Origin: Tetrahymena thermophila SB210
Lineage: Eukaryota; Ciliophora; Oligohymenophorea; Hymenostomatida; Tetrahymenidae
Length of the DNA: 64,000 nt
Direction: 5' to 3'
Assembly: GCF_000189635.1 (NCBI RefSeq)
Contig: NW_002476481.1
Location: forward strand, 310,001 to 374,000
Shown: piece after piece, positions 27,801 to 40,515 of the stretch
Layout: every line of letters starts with the position of its first letter
How positions within the stretch are numbered: position 1 is the first letter of the stretch
Notes under the pieces: model-generated
Seen by the model: only the letters and a program-made list of their open reading frames with translations
What the model was told of the DNA's origin: nothing
Database searches by the model: none
Program-made: the position numbers and the translations under genes

Positions 27801-28714
27801 AATCACCATTTGTTAAGATTTATTAGTAAAAATTTGTTACTTATTAGTTAAAATGTTTAAGTAATTAAGTAAATATGTATTTAAGTAGCTGCTTGCTTGA
27901 GTTTAATGGTAATTATTTAATTTAATATAACTCTAAATTTTTTTAATTATAATTAGTTCTGTTAATTAATTAATTCAGGAAATATATTTTATATCTAGAT
28001 TATAAATTTTTCTTTTTCTTCATTTTTTATGCAAGAATGCTTGTTTTTGTGTATGTTTATATAAATGAGTGAGCGATTAATTCGTTGTTTGGAATGTTAG
28101 AAAGATAATTAATTTGTTTGTTAATTAGTTTGTTAGTTAGTTAGTTATTATTTTAGAGTAGTGTAATTTTCAGGGTAATAAATATATTAAAGTTCAGTAA
28201 TAAAAATATTTTTGAAAGAGCTAATTCGTTCTTTAAAATTTTGTTAGTTGTTAAAAGCTCAAGGATATTCAAATGTTGCATTTAAGCATTTGATGTTGTT
28301 GTTATAGTTTATAGGATTTTTAAGTTAAATATTTTATTAATTGTAAAATTCAGGAACACTCAAGCATATCAATTGAAAAAAAATAAATTTATTATAAGTT
28401 AATATTGGTTATTTTTTTTATTTATTAATATCTGCTAATTATTTGTTATTAATTAGATGGATTATATTTATTCATTCATTCATTTCCTACTTTCAGGTTT
28501 TGGTTTTAAGATTCAAGACTTTAGTATGATAATTAGAGAAGATTAGATTATTAATTAATTTATTATTTTATAAGTTTTATTTTTAGAGGATTGATTTAGA
28601 TTTTGATGGGAATAATAATATTTAAATTAAGGTCTTAATAGATCGTTTAGAATAATGTAACTTATTAGTTAAGCGAAAATCTTTGATTAAATTTCCACTT
28701 CGTAATCTGAGGAG
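24826..28714. other. gene-poor AT-rich spacer, right of gap
   Basis: 3.9 kb without a supported gene. A degenerate direct repeat is present at about 25045-25160 and 25272-25385 (shared words gagtaactttcttaacaaaat, ttttgaagtaaa, atcttttaaaa). Translations across it are low-complexity Lys/Asn/Ile/Phe. Confidence 0.5.
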
Positions 28715-31700
28715 TCAGTTAGGTTCTATTTCTTTGCACTTTCCGATAAAGTATAGCTCTAGATCTTTAAATTATATACAATTTTAAAGGAGGAGATCAT
28801 CGATTTCTTTAACGCATTTCTTTTTGAAGATTGTATAGAGTTGGCTTTCATCATTCCTGGTGTTTCTAAAATCTTTGTATTCGTTGTCTTGGTTGGGGAA
28901 AACTTTCTCACATTGCTTTTGTAAGACTGAGAGGTTCAAAAGACGGTCGCCTATTCTTTCGTGAATGACTCTGGGAACTACTAATTGGTTTCCACTACTG
29001 TTTTTCTTAGCAGAGACAGCAGTGAATTTCATTTCATCGTTATAGATATCTTGTAAGTAAGGGTTCATGCAAGGAATATAGCTTTTACGATTTTCTTGAT
29101 GTTTCAGAATTGTTTGTTTGTAGCCATAATATTTATCGTTGAACATCTTTTGATATTCTTGTAATTCAAGTGTGATGGAAACCCACTTCTTTTAAGCACG
29201 AAGCTTTTCTTCTAAACGCTTCCATGTTTAGGGAAGTTAGTTTTGCATGTATGAAATAACTGTGTAGAGTGCATGAACTGTGGGATATGAGCGATATTCT
29301 TGATCAAGCTTGATCATGATTTCGATGTATTAGTAGATTTGGCTAACTCTGTTATCAATCTATTTTTAGTTAAGCACTTAGTTCTTAAACCAGTAAACAT
29401 AATAGTTGAAACGGTTTGAGTACTTCTTAACATAGGAAGATTTACTACAGACACTTACTTTAGAGTTAATGAGATTGCTGATGTTCAAACGAATAAACCA
29501 CTTGGCATCAATTTGAGCTAAGACTTTTGCTATAGTTTCAGTTTGATAGTGTAACAGAGGGGAGAGTTCGTAAAGGGAGAGGTGACGTTGAATTTATTTA
29601 TTTTTCTTTTCGATTCTCATCAATTCTTCACTTAGAATGCTAGAATTGCTTTGGCCTAAACACATCAAATTGTTTGGGGCAGAGAATGAAGTATTTTGAG
29701 GGTTTGATTTTTGGTAAATATTTTGAGGATAAGTTGAAGAGGAGTTAGTACTAAAACATGAGCTATTATAAATAATTGCTTATCTTTTACTTTTTTACAA
29801 ATTTTATAGCTCATATTAAGTTTTTTTCTCCTTCACTTTTTCAGCAAGTTGAGTGAACAAGCTTTTTTCCTTGCTATTAGAAGGAATTGTTTGGAAAAAG
29901 ACAATTAACAATACGCTAGTGATGTTTGATTAAAGGAATTCAGATGAACGGATTTCTACGTAATCTCTGATAACTTATCCAATATTGATACGAATTTATT
30001 CCATTCTTTTATCGAATTTTTCTTCTTCCTTTTCACTGAGTCCGATTGGCTTGGGAATATAATACTACAAATATAAAAAAATTTTATTTCTTCAAAATTC
30101 AACTAAAATAAATTATCAAAAAATATTCATAAATGAAAAAAATTTTATTTAACAATTATGATTAATGAAATAAAATAATAATTCAAAGATTAGTTACGCA
30201 TTTTATCACGTAGAGCAAGAATGTCAAAGGAGTCATAAAGTAGTCAAATGTGAGAATCATGGTATTTCTGAAGTGTTTTTATGGGTTGATTTGGAAAATT
30301 AATGAACTCATTGCAGAGCCAACTTTTAAGTTTTGTTAGGAATTATCAAAGTCTTAAATAGTGTCAAAGGTTTAGAAATCAAATGCTTCATTCATAGGAG
30401 AAGTTGAGGAAACATCATTCAAGCTATTTAAATTTGTGCAGATTGATGAATTTGATTATAAATTAATAATTTTTTTGCTTGAGACTTAGTCTTCAATGAA
30501 TTGGTTTTCATTAAAAAATTATGAGTAATCATCATCATTCTAGAAAGATGTTATAATTTTATTGTAGTATTCTTTAATGCTATTCGAGTTGAGGGTGTGT
30601 AAATCTTCAAAAAGGAGTTCAAAAATATTTTAATCAATCAGAGATTCGTCTTTTTCTTTATTATAAAAATTGATATTTTTAGTTGAATTAGAATTTTGAA
30701 AAAGGTCTATAAAAGAGATTAATATTAATAATAATGTGATGAAATATCAGTTTTAAATAAAAAAGTTAGTATTGTTGTAATTTTAAAGTATTTTTGTTGA
30801 TTTATTCAATAATTACCTAAATATTCTTTAGCAAGGAGAAGAGAGTTACTCATTTCAATATTGTCATTGAGAGATGAATAGCTCGATGTTGATGTATTTA
30901 TCTAGCGATTGCCATAATTAAAGCTGTTGCTGAATCCACCACCATTAGAAAGGTCAGATAACTTGTTGCAAAGAGGGCTTAAGTTTTGGTCAGATAATAT
31001 TCTTCCTGTTTTTTATTAAAAAATAATTTTTAAGTTAAAATTATTAATTAATTCATGAAAAGTATAATTCATTCATTTCTTAAAAAGATATTTATTCAAA
31101 ATTTACTTTGTATTTTTAAAAACTGAAAGGATAAACTAATTTTTTTTTTTACAGTAAAGTATAAAGTGTGGGGAAAAAATTTGTTTATTATTTAATTAAT
31201 TAAAAAATCTTAATGTTAAAGGAAAAAGTAGGAGAATTTAAAAAGATATTTGTGTAATTGAATGACTATTTGGTTTTTTTTAGTTTTTAATTAATTAGTT
31301 AATGATTTTTGGCAAGTAGAAATCAAAATTTAAATCTACTCGGATTAAAAACAAATCTGTCAATTTTTTATAAAAAATATTCAATAATTTTTTATTCTCT
31401 TTTGATTCTTTGCGCTAATTTGGTTCATAGTATGCTATTAAACTAAATGGGAGTATAGATATTCTATTTAAATCTTCATTTCTCTTAAAATATTTGGTGC
31501 GATTTTAATTCGAAGTGAAGTTTAAATAATATTATCACTATAAAAATTATGATCAATCAATAATTATGAATAAACTAAAATATTTAAATATAAAATAAAG
31601 CCAGTAAGGAATATAAGATTACTGTTTATAAACAAACATATTTATTCACTTTGTCTTATAGATTCAATCATTTATTTTAAATAAGATTCAAATAATGTGA

Positions 31701-34700
31701 AAATTTAGTTTCACCTTCAAGTGAAATAAATAAATAAATAATTTAAAAATATAAGTGAAAGTAATATGTTGGACCACTATGAGTGATTTATTGATTGAGT
31801 GAGCTTTATTTTAGATTCAAACCCATAAAAAAATTTAAATTTAAAAGAAGGGAGGGAGGGATAAATAAGTATTTAGTTAAGTTCTCTTTATGTATAGATG
31901 CAATTAAATATGTAAATTACCATTACCACTACGAGATATGAAAGATCCCCCACCATTACTATTTGAGAAGCTAGAGTTTCTGTGCTGAGTGCTATTATCT
32001 TCTTTTTAAAAATAAATAATATATTACATAAATAGTTAACTATTTAAATATTCTTTGGTATTCATTTATTAATTCGCTTTTAAATGATAAATCAAACTAT
32101 AAATCAATCTATTATCTATCGATTGATTGATAAATCTTTATTCATTGTTTAAAAAGGATAATGTGAAAGATTTTAGGATATGATGAAGCAAATCTATGAA
32201 ATAATACGCAGATAATTCAAATAATGTAAGTAGATATGTAGGGAGAGAAATGAGTGCTGGATGTGAGTAAGTTAACGTTGCATTGGATTTCATAATTTTT
32301 TGCACTTTAAGACTTACACAAATTAAGATAGGTTTTGTATGGCTAATTTTTGCAAATATTAATTAGACTAGGCTAGAAAAGTTAAAGCGCAATTAATAAT
32401 CACAACTTAAGCAATTTAAATTTCTCTTTATATTTCACTATTAATTCCAGAGAAATTTCGTCAATAAAAGCAAATAAATTATCAATAGCACCAAATATTA
32501 ACGAGTATTAGTCAATTTATTCAAATTTAGTAGAATTCGATTTCATGCAAAATATTTCACATTTGTACTATGAATATTCGTATTTTTTTATTCACGCAAA
32601 TTTACAAACAAAATTGCAGTAGAAGATAAAAGTAAGTTTATCAAAATTTTAATGAAGAATATATTATAGATTAGGCTGACCACCAGTTAATCCTTATTTC
32701 TCTAGAAATCTAATAAATAGCTCATATAATATTTAATAAGGTTTTTTGGATTCAAAATGCATGTAATTAAATTTCATTCGCATGATCTTTGTAATATTAA
32801 AGGAGATAGCAAATTAATCTGACTAAATTAATTTTTTTAAGGAAAACAACCTCCAGTTAAAAGAAAATAATTAAAGGAGCAGATACCCTGATTTCGTATT
32901 GATAGTACATTTAATTAGCATTTATTAAATATCATCATTATTATTGTTCAGTGTAATTGTTTCCTATAACGTCATATTCAGCCTTAAATAAAGGTATCTT
33001 ACAAAATTGCAAAATAAAATAAATCATGTGAAAAAGGTTACAAAGAAGCGCATTTTGTGGTTTTAGAGTAATTTGAGGCAGCGTATTGGTTTATTACTTG
33101 AAGAAAAATAAAAAGAGTTTCTTCTACATTGAATAATCTATTCTTTTGCATTATTTTGATACTTAGTAATAGAGTTAATTATTCCTGTGTTAGAACTAAT
33201 TTAGCTTTATTGATTATCATTGCTAATTAATGAATGCTTAGAGTAAGTTCCATATGTATGACGATACAGTTTTAAAAATTAATAATTTATAGTTCAAGTA
33301 TTTTTATTAAATTATTAACGTATTAAGTCAACTCTTCATTAAGAAATATTAGTATTTTTTATTCTATTGCCAGATTATTCTTTAAAAATCAGAATTTAAT
33401 CTATATCATCATCATATATAGAGTTTATATCTTATTTTACTTTAATCTATCTTTCTATTTCACGTTTAAAGCCTAAATAAATCTAATCCAAGTATTTGAT
33501 GTAATTCCCTACTAACGCATTCACACTCACTCCAATCTCTTAAATTTCTCTTACTCTTAATTTAATTTCTAAATGTTCTAGACTTTTATCACTAAGCAAA
33601 TTTTAGATCCCGCAAGAAGCAAATATATTATTTGCAGAGTTTGATTTATCATTTAAAATAAGTGTAAAAAAAAAATTTATAAACAAAAACTTACAGTCCT
33701 AAACTAGATCTGATCCTATAGAATAAATTAAATAAAAATTATAAGATTGAGTTATTTTATTTTAGATAATATTTCTTTCTTTTTGATCCGCTTTGAGAAA
33801 ACTTAATTCAAAAAGATAAAAGGGGTAGAATAGTTAGTTAGTATTTGAAAGGATATTCTAAGAGGAATAAAACTCTATTTTAATTTGGAAGGCTTTTCAA
33901 ATTTATAAATTAAATTTTTTTATGTATGTTTTAAATATTCTAAAATTTTCTTCTATTTTTTTCCTCTTTTAAAAGATTTAAATAAATAATACTTGTTTGC
34001 TTCAATGCATTTGTCATTTTTTATATTGTTGATGTGGGCAAAATTAATTTCTACAAAATAACATTCAAAAATAATGCAAGAGAGAAGTGTTTTAGGAAAT
34101 TTAAAATCATCTTGCTTTGAATTGAAATATTCAGCAGATGAAAATTAGGTTTGAGTGGTATTATTTATTATACACTCACTCACTAACTCATTGCAAATTT
34201 GCAAATTTATTACTTCAAATAAATTTTAGAAGTAGCTTAATAAGTTGTAATAGCTAAAAATGAACTAATTAAAAATTATAATAAAATTAATTGGAGGAGG
34301 AATTTAGTGATAGTTTTTATGAAATAAATTTCAATTTTTAGTAGATTTGTAAATTTATTTGCAATTAAATAAATGCCAATTGCATTTAAGCAAGATAAAT
34401 GAAAGCATTTATTTACTCATCACCTTTCTAAATTATTAAATAATTAACTAACTAAGCAGAATGAAAGAAAAAATGAACTTTTATATGCACATTTATTTAC
34501 TTTGAATTAGAAAAAGTAACTAAATGTATTTATTTATATATATTTTTGTAATATATTACCAAAGGATTCATTGAGTTTATTTGAAATAGAGAAATGTTAG
34601 GGAGAGCTCTAAACGACGTGCTAAACCATAGAAGCATTCTTTCTACCTACATAGAGAATACTCTGGTTGCTCACTTGAGAAGCTCTTCCTCTAGTGTAAT

Positions 34701-34794
34701 TGTTCTTATCGTTGAGCATATTGCTACCAGAAGTCAAAGATTCAGACAAATATGAATCGTTTTCATATAAGGTTGATGATTGAGATTAGGACAT
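28715..34794 (-). CDS. Ras guanine nucleotide exchange factor (RasGEF_N + RasGEF domain)
   Basis: Six-exon model: 34560-34794, 33695-33715, 31921-32001, 30817-31005, 30198-30706 and 28715-30064. All phases agree, giving about 794 residues. The protein activates a Ras-family GTPase by promoting GDP release. The N-terminal third is Ser/Asn-rich (MSQSQSSTLYENDSYLSES...). At the end of the fifth exon is a RasGEF_N-like segment (FRNTMILTFDYFMTPLTFLL), matching the family pattern tFLltyrsFtsp. The last exon holds the catalytic Cdc25 domain: EIRSSEFL, DAKWFIRLNISNLINSK, NRFNYYVYWFKNQVL, then the helical hairpin region (YPTVHALYTVISYMQ followed by WKRLEEKL) and NPYLQDIYNDEM (family P-f-L-G-x-y-L-x-D). 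TGA is at 28715-28717. The ATG at 34794 was chosen because the frame is followed by consistent exons. Exon-like sequence further upstream may extend it. The introns between 31006 and 34559 are unusually long, at 0.84-1.7 kb. Confidence 0.85.
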
Positions 34795-34877
34795 AAATTA
34801 ACAACAAAACTCTTTCTGTCCAAGAATTTGGTCAACCTTTTTTTATAAAAAATGGTAAGTATTAGTTTATTTGACTC

Positions 34878-36220
34878 TCATCCTTCATTAGAGTATTCGT
34901 TGGCGTACCAAAACCTAAACTTAGCGATGTTAAATGCCAATTTATTTTTTGCTTTAACGCTTTTGGAAGGCTCTGAAGGAGCTTTCATGTGAGATTTGAG
35001 ATTTTAAAAAAATAGGAATGTATACAAAATCGTATAATACACAAGAAAGTTACCTTTGTATTTCCTTTTGTGTTTTGATTCTTTCTTTTTAATTATCAAT
35101 TTTTTCTTTGTTTATTAATTATTTGCTTTTTGATTTATTGTAGATTATATCAATAAAAAACATATTTTTTTCTTTCTTACAACCAATAAATAATAAAGCT
35201 AGCAAAATCAAAATCAATAAATAAATATTCAATAATTAAAAGAAAACAAAATCAAAACAAGCATACAAGCAAGCAAGCAATCAAATTAACAAATAAATAA
35301 ATAATGTAAAAGATAGTAAAGGCAATAAGTAAAGACAGCAACAAAAAAAAAAAATTTAATTAAAAATACAGATAGGTAAAAACTTAATTAAACTAGCTGA
35401 AATGCCTTTTCTATCATATTAATTAATTAATACATACCTTCATTAAATTAAGTAATACTTTTTTTTAGATAAGCACTGTATGACATACATGCTGCAGCAA
35501 AAATCAAAAAAGCAAACAAAAAAACAAATAAATTAATAATTTGTTATTCTTTTTGCTTCTTTTTTTATTTCATTTTTTATTTATTTTGTTTAGATTTATT
35601 TACACTTCTCTAACAAAATTTAAAATCACATATAAAAGAATCAAATAAATTGATAGATAAAAAGAATCAAATAAAAGATAAAAACAAACTAATAAATATT
35701 TTAGAGAATCAAATCTATTTATCTAATTTGATTAAATTTGTCAGTCTTTATTCCAAATAGATCTAGAAAATTTAATATCTTCAAAATAATTTGATTCATT
35801 CTGTAAACTAGCCATTTACTGGAAAACTCAATCAAAGTACTAATTAAATTTGCTCAAATTACTTTTCAAATATTTATCTATATGCAGTTTATTCACAATC
35901 TTTCCAGCATAAACGAAATATTAAGGCATAAATAAAACCCACAAGTCTTATTAAAGTTACTTTTGTTCAATGATCAAATTTTCTTTACTAAGATTAGATG
36001 GTTTTTAAACTACTTTATTTTGATCAAATTATGCGAAAAATACAAACATAATAAATAAATCAATCCATAAAAAAATTTACAAATTTTAAAGATAAGCTAG
36101 CAAGTATTTATTCTGCTTTTTTAAAATTAATTTGAATAAAAAGACTTAACTTACCAAAGAAAGCTTTTGATTATTATCTTCCTTTTTTCTCTGAAGATTC
36201 CTATGATTAATGAGGCCCCC
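34878..36220 (-). other. possible upstream exons of the RasGEF gene, or a small separate gene
   Basis: Four segments look like exons with good splice sites on the minus strand: one ending with a GTAAGT donor near 36150; one preceded by a strong acceptor (TTTTTGCTGCAG) at about 35490 and ending at 35438 before GTATGT; 35054-35084; and 34915-34981. Two readings compete. In one (ATG at 35486, MSYSAYLKKSITQFNE..., phases 49+31+67 nt) they splice in frame into the exon starting at 34836 and extend the RasGEF protein by about 63 residues. In the other they encode a short basic protein ending APSEPSKSVKAKNKLAF...NEYSNEG with TGA at 34878-34880, whose codons look more natural. Sequence alone does not decide. 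Confidence 0.4.
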
Positions 36221-39200
36221 GATTTAATAAATAAATAAATATTTACAAACAATTTAAAAAGCAGACTTTTTGGTATAGAATAACCATTCACTTAATTTAT
36301 TTCTTAACACCTGTCAAAATTATCTTTATTTGTATTCAATTATTTAATTGCCTTCTATCCTTCTATGATAAAAAAAGATTTGTGATTTTAATGACAAAAT
36401 ATACTTGGATTTAGTTATTCTAATTTTTTCAGGATATTTAATTTCGTAGACTTATTCTTTTATTATGATTTCAAGCGAATTCTCCCCTTAAAATTTTAAA
36501 ACATTCTCCTTTGTAATTGTTTTTCAAATATAAGATAGAATTTTATTATTTTTTGTAATAGTTTTGATTTAAATTTTATTTATCTTAAACCAATAAATAA
36601 AAGAGCCATTAAAAACTTCGATAAATAGAATAGATTTTAAACTGAATTAAGAATATGAAAGTGATATGAGATTTTTCTGACAAAAGTTTTATTTTGTGGT
36701 AAAAATTACTTATAATAATTGAAATCAAAATACTAGTCCATTAAATAAACAGTACTTGCTTGTTTCATGCTTTTCTTTTCTGCTATAAATTTTATATCTA
36801 TATTAAAATAAATGATTACACTATTAAACTCATAAAAATCTGTTTTAAGAAGGGAAGGGCGCTGAATATCCGTTTGCTAATTTATTTCTTTGTATTTATT
36901 TTAAGTAGGATTTTATAAAAGGATTTATTTATATATGTTTAAGAATATTATAAGGAAAATTAATCTGATTCGAGAGTAGTCAAACTGAGATAAATTAATT
37001 TTGTATTTATCTAATTAAGCGAGAAATTAATAACATTTGCTGAAATCAATATTATGTGTCTGTAATTAAATTTTTGTATAAGAATAATTACTAACCAGTG
37101 AAACTACATAGATAAAAAAATATTTAGAACTAATAATCTTAATAATTTATTTTTTTGCATATTCCTCTGCTTGATTTTAATCAGCAAAGATGCCCACAAA
37201 TAATATAATTGCTCTCCTAGATTTTTTTGATCCAGTGTATTATAATCTTCTCCTTTATTGCTAATTATTTAAAATATCATTTAGATAGTTTTAGCTGTTC
37301 ACTTTTTTCAAATGTAAAAAGTAATTAAACCAAAGTAAATATTATAAAAGATGGCAGTTTATTTAATTGAGCAATTATTAATTTATTTATTGTTTTTTTT
37401 GTTGTAAGATAGATGACTGTTTAATTGTTTATAGTTTGCTGGCAGCAATTAATAAACTGACTAAAAAGGTGATGATTTATAAATTAAATTAAGTTTTTTC
37501 TATGACAGTATTATATATTGCATAATAAAATAAACAATATGTACTATATCCTTAAGATATTTCATTTAATAAACAATCACTTAATATTTTTCTAATAAGT
37601 TAAATTTTACGTTTAAATAAAAGTGATTGAAACCTTGTTTATACTAACTTAATCAATCAGTCAATAGATCGAACAACTATTCAATCTAGCTTATAACTCT
37701 TTTTTTGGTTTTAAAAAGATACAAAATCATATCTTTCTTTATATCTATCTATCTATCTTCCTTATCTTAAAGAAATCAATAATTAATTGTAAGTTAGAAT
37801 CTTTTATATTTATCTAACTAACATCTGCTGTAAATTACATATTGCCAAAAAATAAAACTTAAATGATGTTGAAGCCTTAACATTTTATACCTTACCTTTT
37901 ATTTTGAAGTTTCTATCATATTATAATGGTATTTTTTAACATATTTAAAGAGTATTTATTGTAAAACTTATTCAAAATTTGATAAAATTTTTACTAATAT
38001 ATATTCATATCTTCTTCAAAAAAGAAGCACATAAGTTAATGTAGACAATACATTCTAAAATAAATAAATGTATTTATATTAATATGAATAAAATAATAAC
38101 ATGATAAAGAGAATTAATGTTTTAATGCTTAAGATCATCAGACTAATTTTTTATTGAATATTTATAAACAAGCAAACAAACTAACCAAACAATTGACTTA
38201 CTAACTAACTAACCAATTTAATTTAGGAACTTATTGTTAGTTCTATTTTCTACTAGTCTTTTCTTATAGTTTGCTTGAATGCAGTTAATTGAATTCACTT
38301 TATTAATTAATTATGTTGCAAGTAGCCACTTTGATTATTAATCATTATTTTATAATCATAAGGACAATTAGTTATTTATTTTGCGTGAATGTAGTAAGAA
38401 TGAGTTAATATTATAATCTTACATCCTAAATAAGTTATTTTGTATTTCAAAATGTAAATAATAAATATTCTAAAATTTATAATAATGATTGTAAAAATGT
38501 ATTATTCCAGCATTAAGAAATTAAAGCTTAAAAAAATAGAAAAATAACCTTATTAATTAATTAATTTATTTAATTATCTATTTATTTGTTGTGGTTTGAT
38601 GATTATTAAATAAAAAAAATAATCAACCAATCAAAAAAAGTTGATTCAAACATAAAAAATAAATACTCAAAAAATAAATTATTTTTTCACATTTTAAAAA
38701 TTTATAATTGATCCATTTTTATAGCAAAGAATATTTTTTATTTTTATTCTTTAATTGGAAAATAAAAAATGTTTACACAATTTATTATTACAAAAAATCT
38801 TTGGACAAAGAAGATCTTCTCAAATAGATAAAAAAGGTCACATCTCAATTAATTACTATCGACCTATTATATGATCTTGTCACAAACCAAATTTTTATCT
38901 CAAAAATAAATTCAGTAAATTTTAATATTATAAAAAAAATTCACCTAAAGTAAGCTAAAGATTGAATGAATAATTGATGACAAAAATGCATTTTTTAGTT
39001 CTTAAATAATTTTTAGCAAAAATGGTAAATATTCAAGAAAAGACAAAAGATTTTTAAGCATGAATTTTAGGGTAGAAATAGATTAATATTTAATTAGGAT
39101 AAACATAAAAAAATGAATGATTAACAAACAATAAGATAGAAAATCTCATCAATATTTAATATAATGCAAATATTAACATAACAATTTAATTAATACTTAA

Positions 39201-40515
39201 TTCAAGCGATAGAATAGTTTGTTTGAGTATATATATAGATATTTTATACAAACCTTCCTTACATTCTATTTTTCAATATAAGATAAAGTTTAGTTTATAA
39301 ATTTATGATATAAAATCTACAAAGCATACAAGAAAAAACTTATATTTTAAATATAATCAACGATATTTATTTCACTAAACAGCAAATTATAATTTTCAGC
39401 TCTTGGCGAAGCAAAATATCCTAAGTAGAATTGTATCATTAATAATATTTCAGCCAAAAAAAATTTATTATAATTGATTTAATAAAAGAAAAATTATCTG
39501 ATCTAATCAAGTATTAATTTAAATTAATTAAATCAACCAATAAGCTCAAATCAATCTTCACTGCATATTTTATCTCTTAATTTTGTAAACACATTTTTTT
39601 GATCTCCTTTCTTGCTGGTTGATGGTATTTATATAAAATTCTTCTTTTAATCAAAATATAATTAACATATTTCTATCTAGATATTAAATCTGATTTACTT
39701 TGCATTTATATCAATAGTTTACTTATTTATTTACCTTAACTAATAATACGTGCCTACAAACAAACAAACAAAACAAAAAACACTACATTTTATCAAGCCA
39801 TTCTTAAATTTTTATTTTAATCTATTTTTTTTATTTAATATTCAACTTTTAGAATAAATTTTATTATAAAATAAAGCTTAAACGTTTGCATAAGTTAAAA
39901 TATTTGACTTTAGATTGTTAAAACTTAAATAAACGAATATAATTAAACAAAAAATAAATAATTAAGCAAATTAACAAATAAATAAATACACAAACATATA
40001 AAAAATTTGATATTTTTTTGCATTCAAGATTTTATACTTAAAATTTTCTAATTATTTTTTGTTGTTTAGATTTAATTTTTAATTTAAACAATTAAAAATA
40101 AAATTTTAAATTATTTCTAACTTTTTTAAAAATATTTGATAATAAAAAAAGAATTTTCTAAAAAACGAGTAAACTAACAAAATGAAATCAATAGATTTAA
40201 ATTAAATTTAATTCAATCAATTCTCAAAAAAAAGCAGCTTGGTTTATGATCATATTTATTTTATGTTTAAATTGTTAAAATTTTATTTATTTTTGTATAA
40301 TTTATGATTAAAAATGTATGCAAGAAATAGCTTGTTTTATATTTATTTTTTTTAATTATTTAATTTAAAAAAAATTAATTAATAAATTACAATTACAATT
40401 AAGTAAATAATTTATATTAAATTTACAGTATAAGTTATATTGAAATAAATATACACAATATTTTTTAGATTATAATAAATATTTTCTTTTAAAATCATTC
40501 ACTTGTTTAATTCAT
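36221..40515. other. gene-poor AT-rich spacer
   Basis: About 4.3 kb with only homopolymer runs, short (AAAT)n/(AACA)n-type simple repeats and no exon, RNA gene or transposon that can be supported. Confidence 0.5.

Noticed and set aside
22000-28714. Search for transposon, tRNA or snRNA genes in the large spacer
   Set aside because: No GC-richer cloverleaf-like block, terminal inverted repeats or transposase/reverse-transcriptase motifs were seen by eye. A tRNAscan or Rfam search would be needed to exclude them fully.
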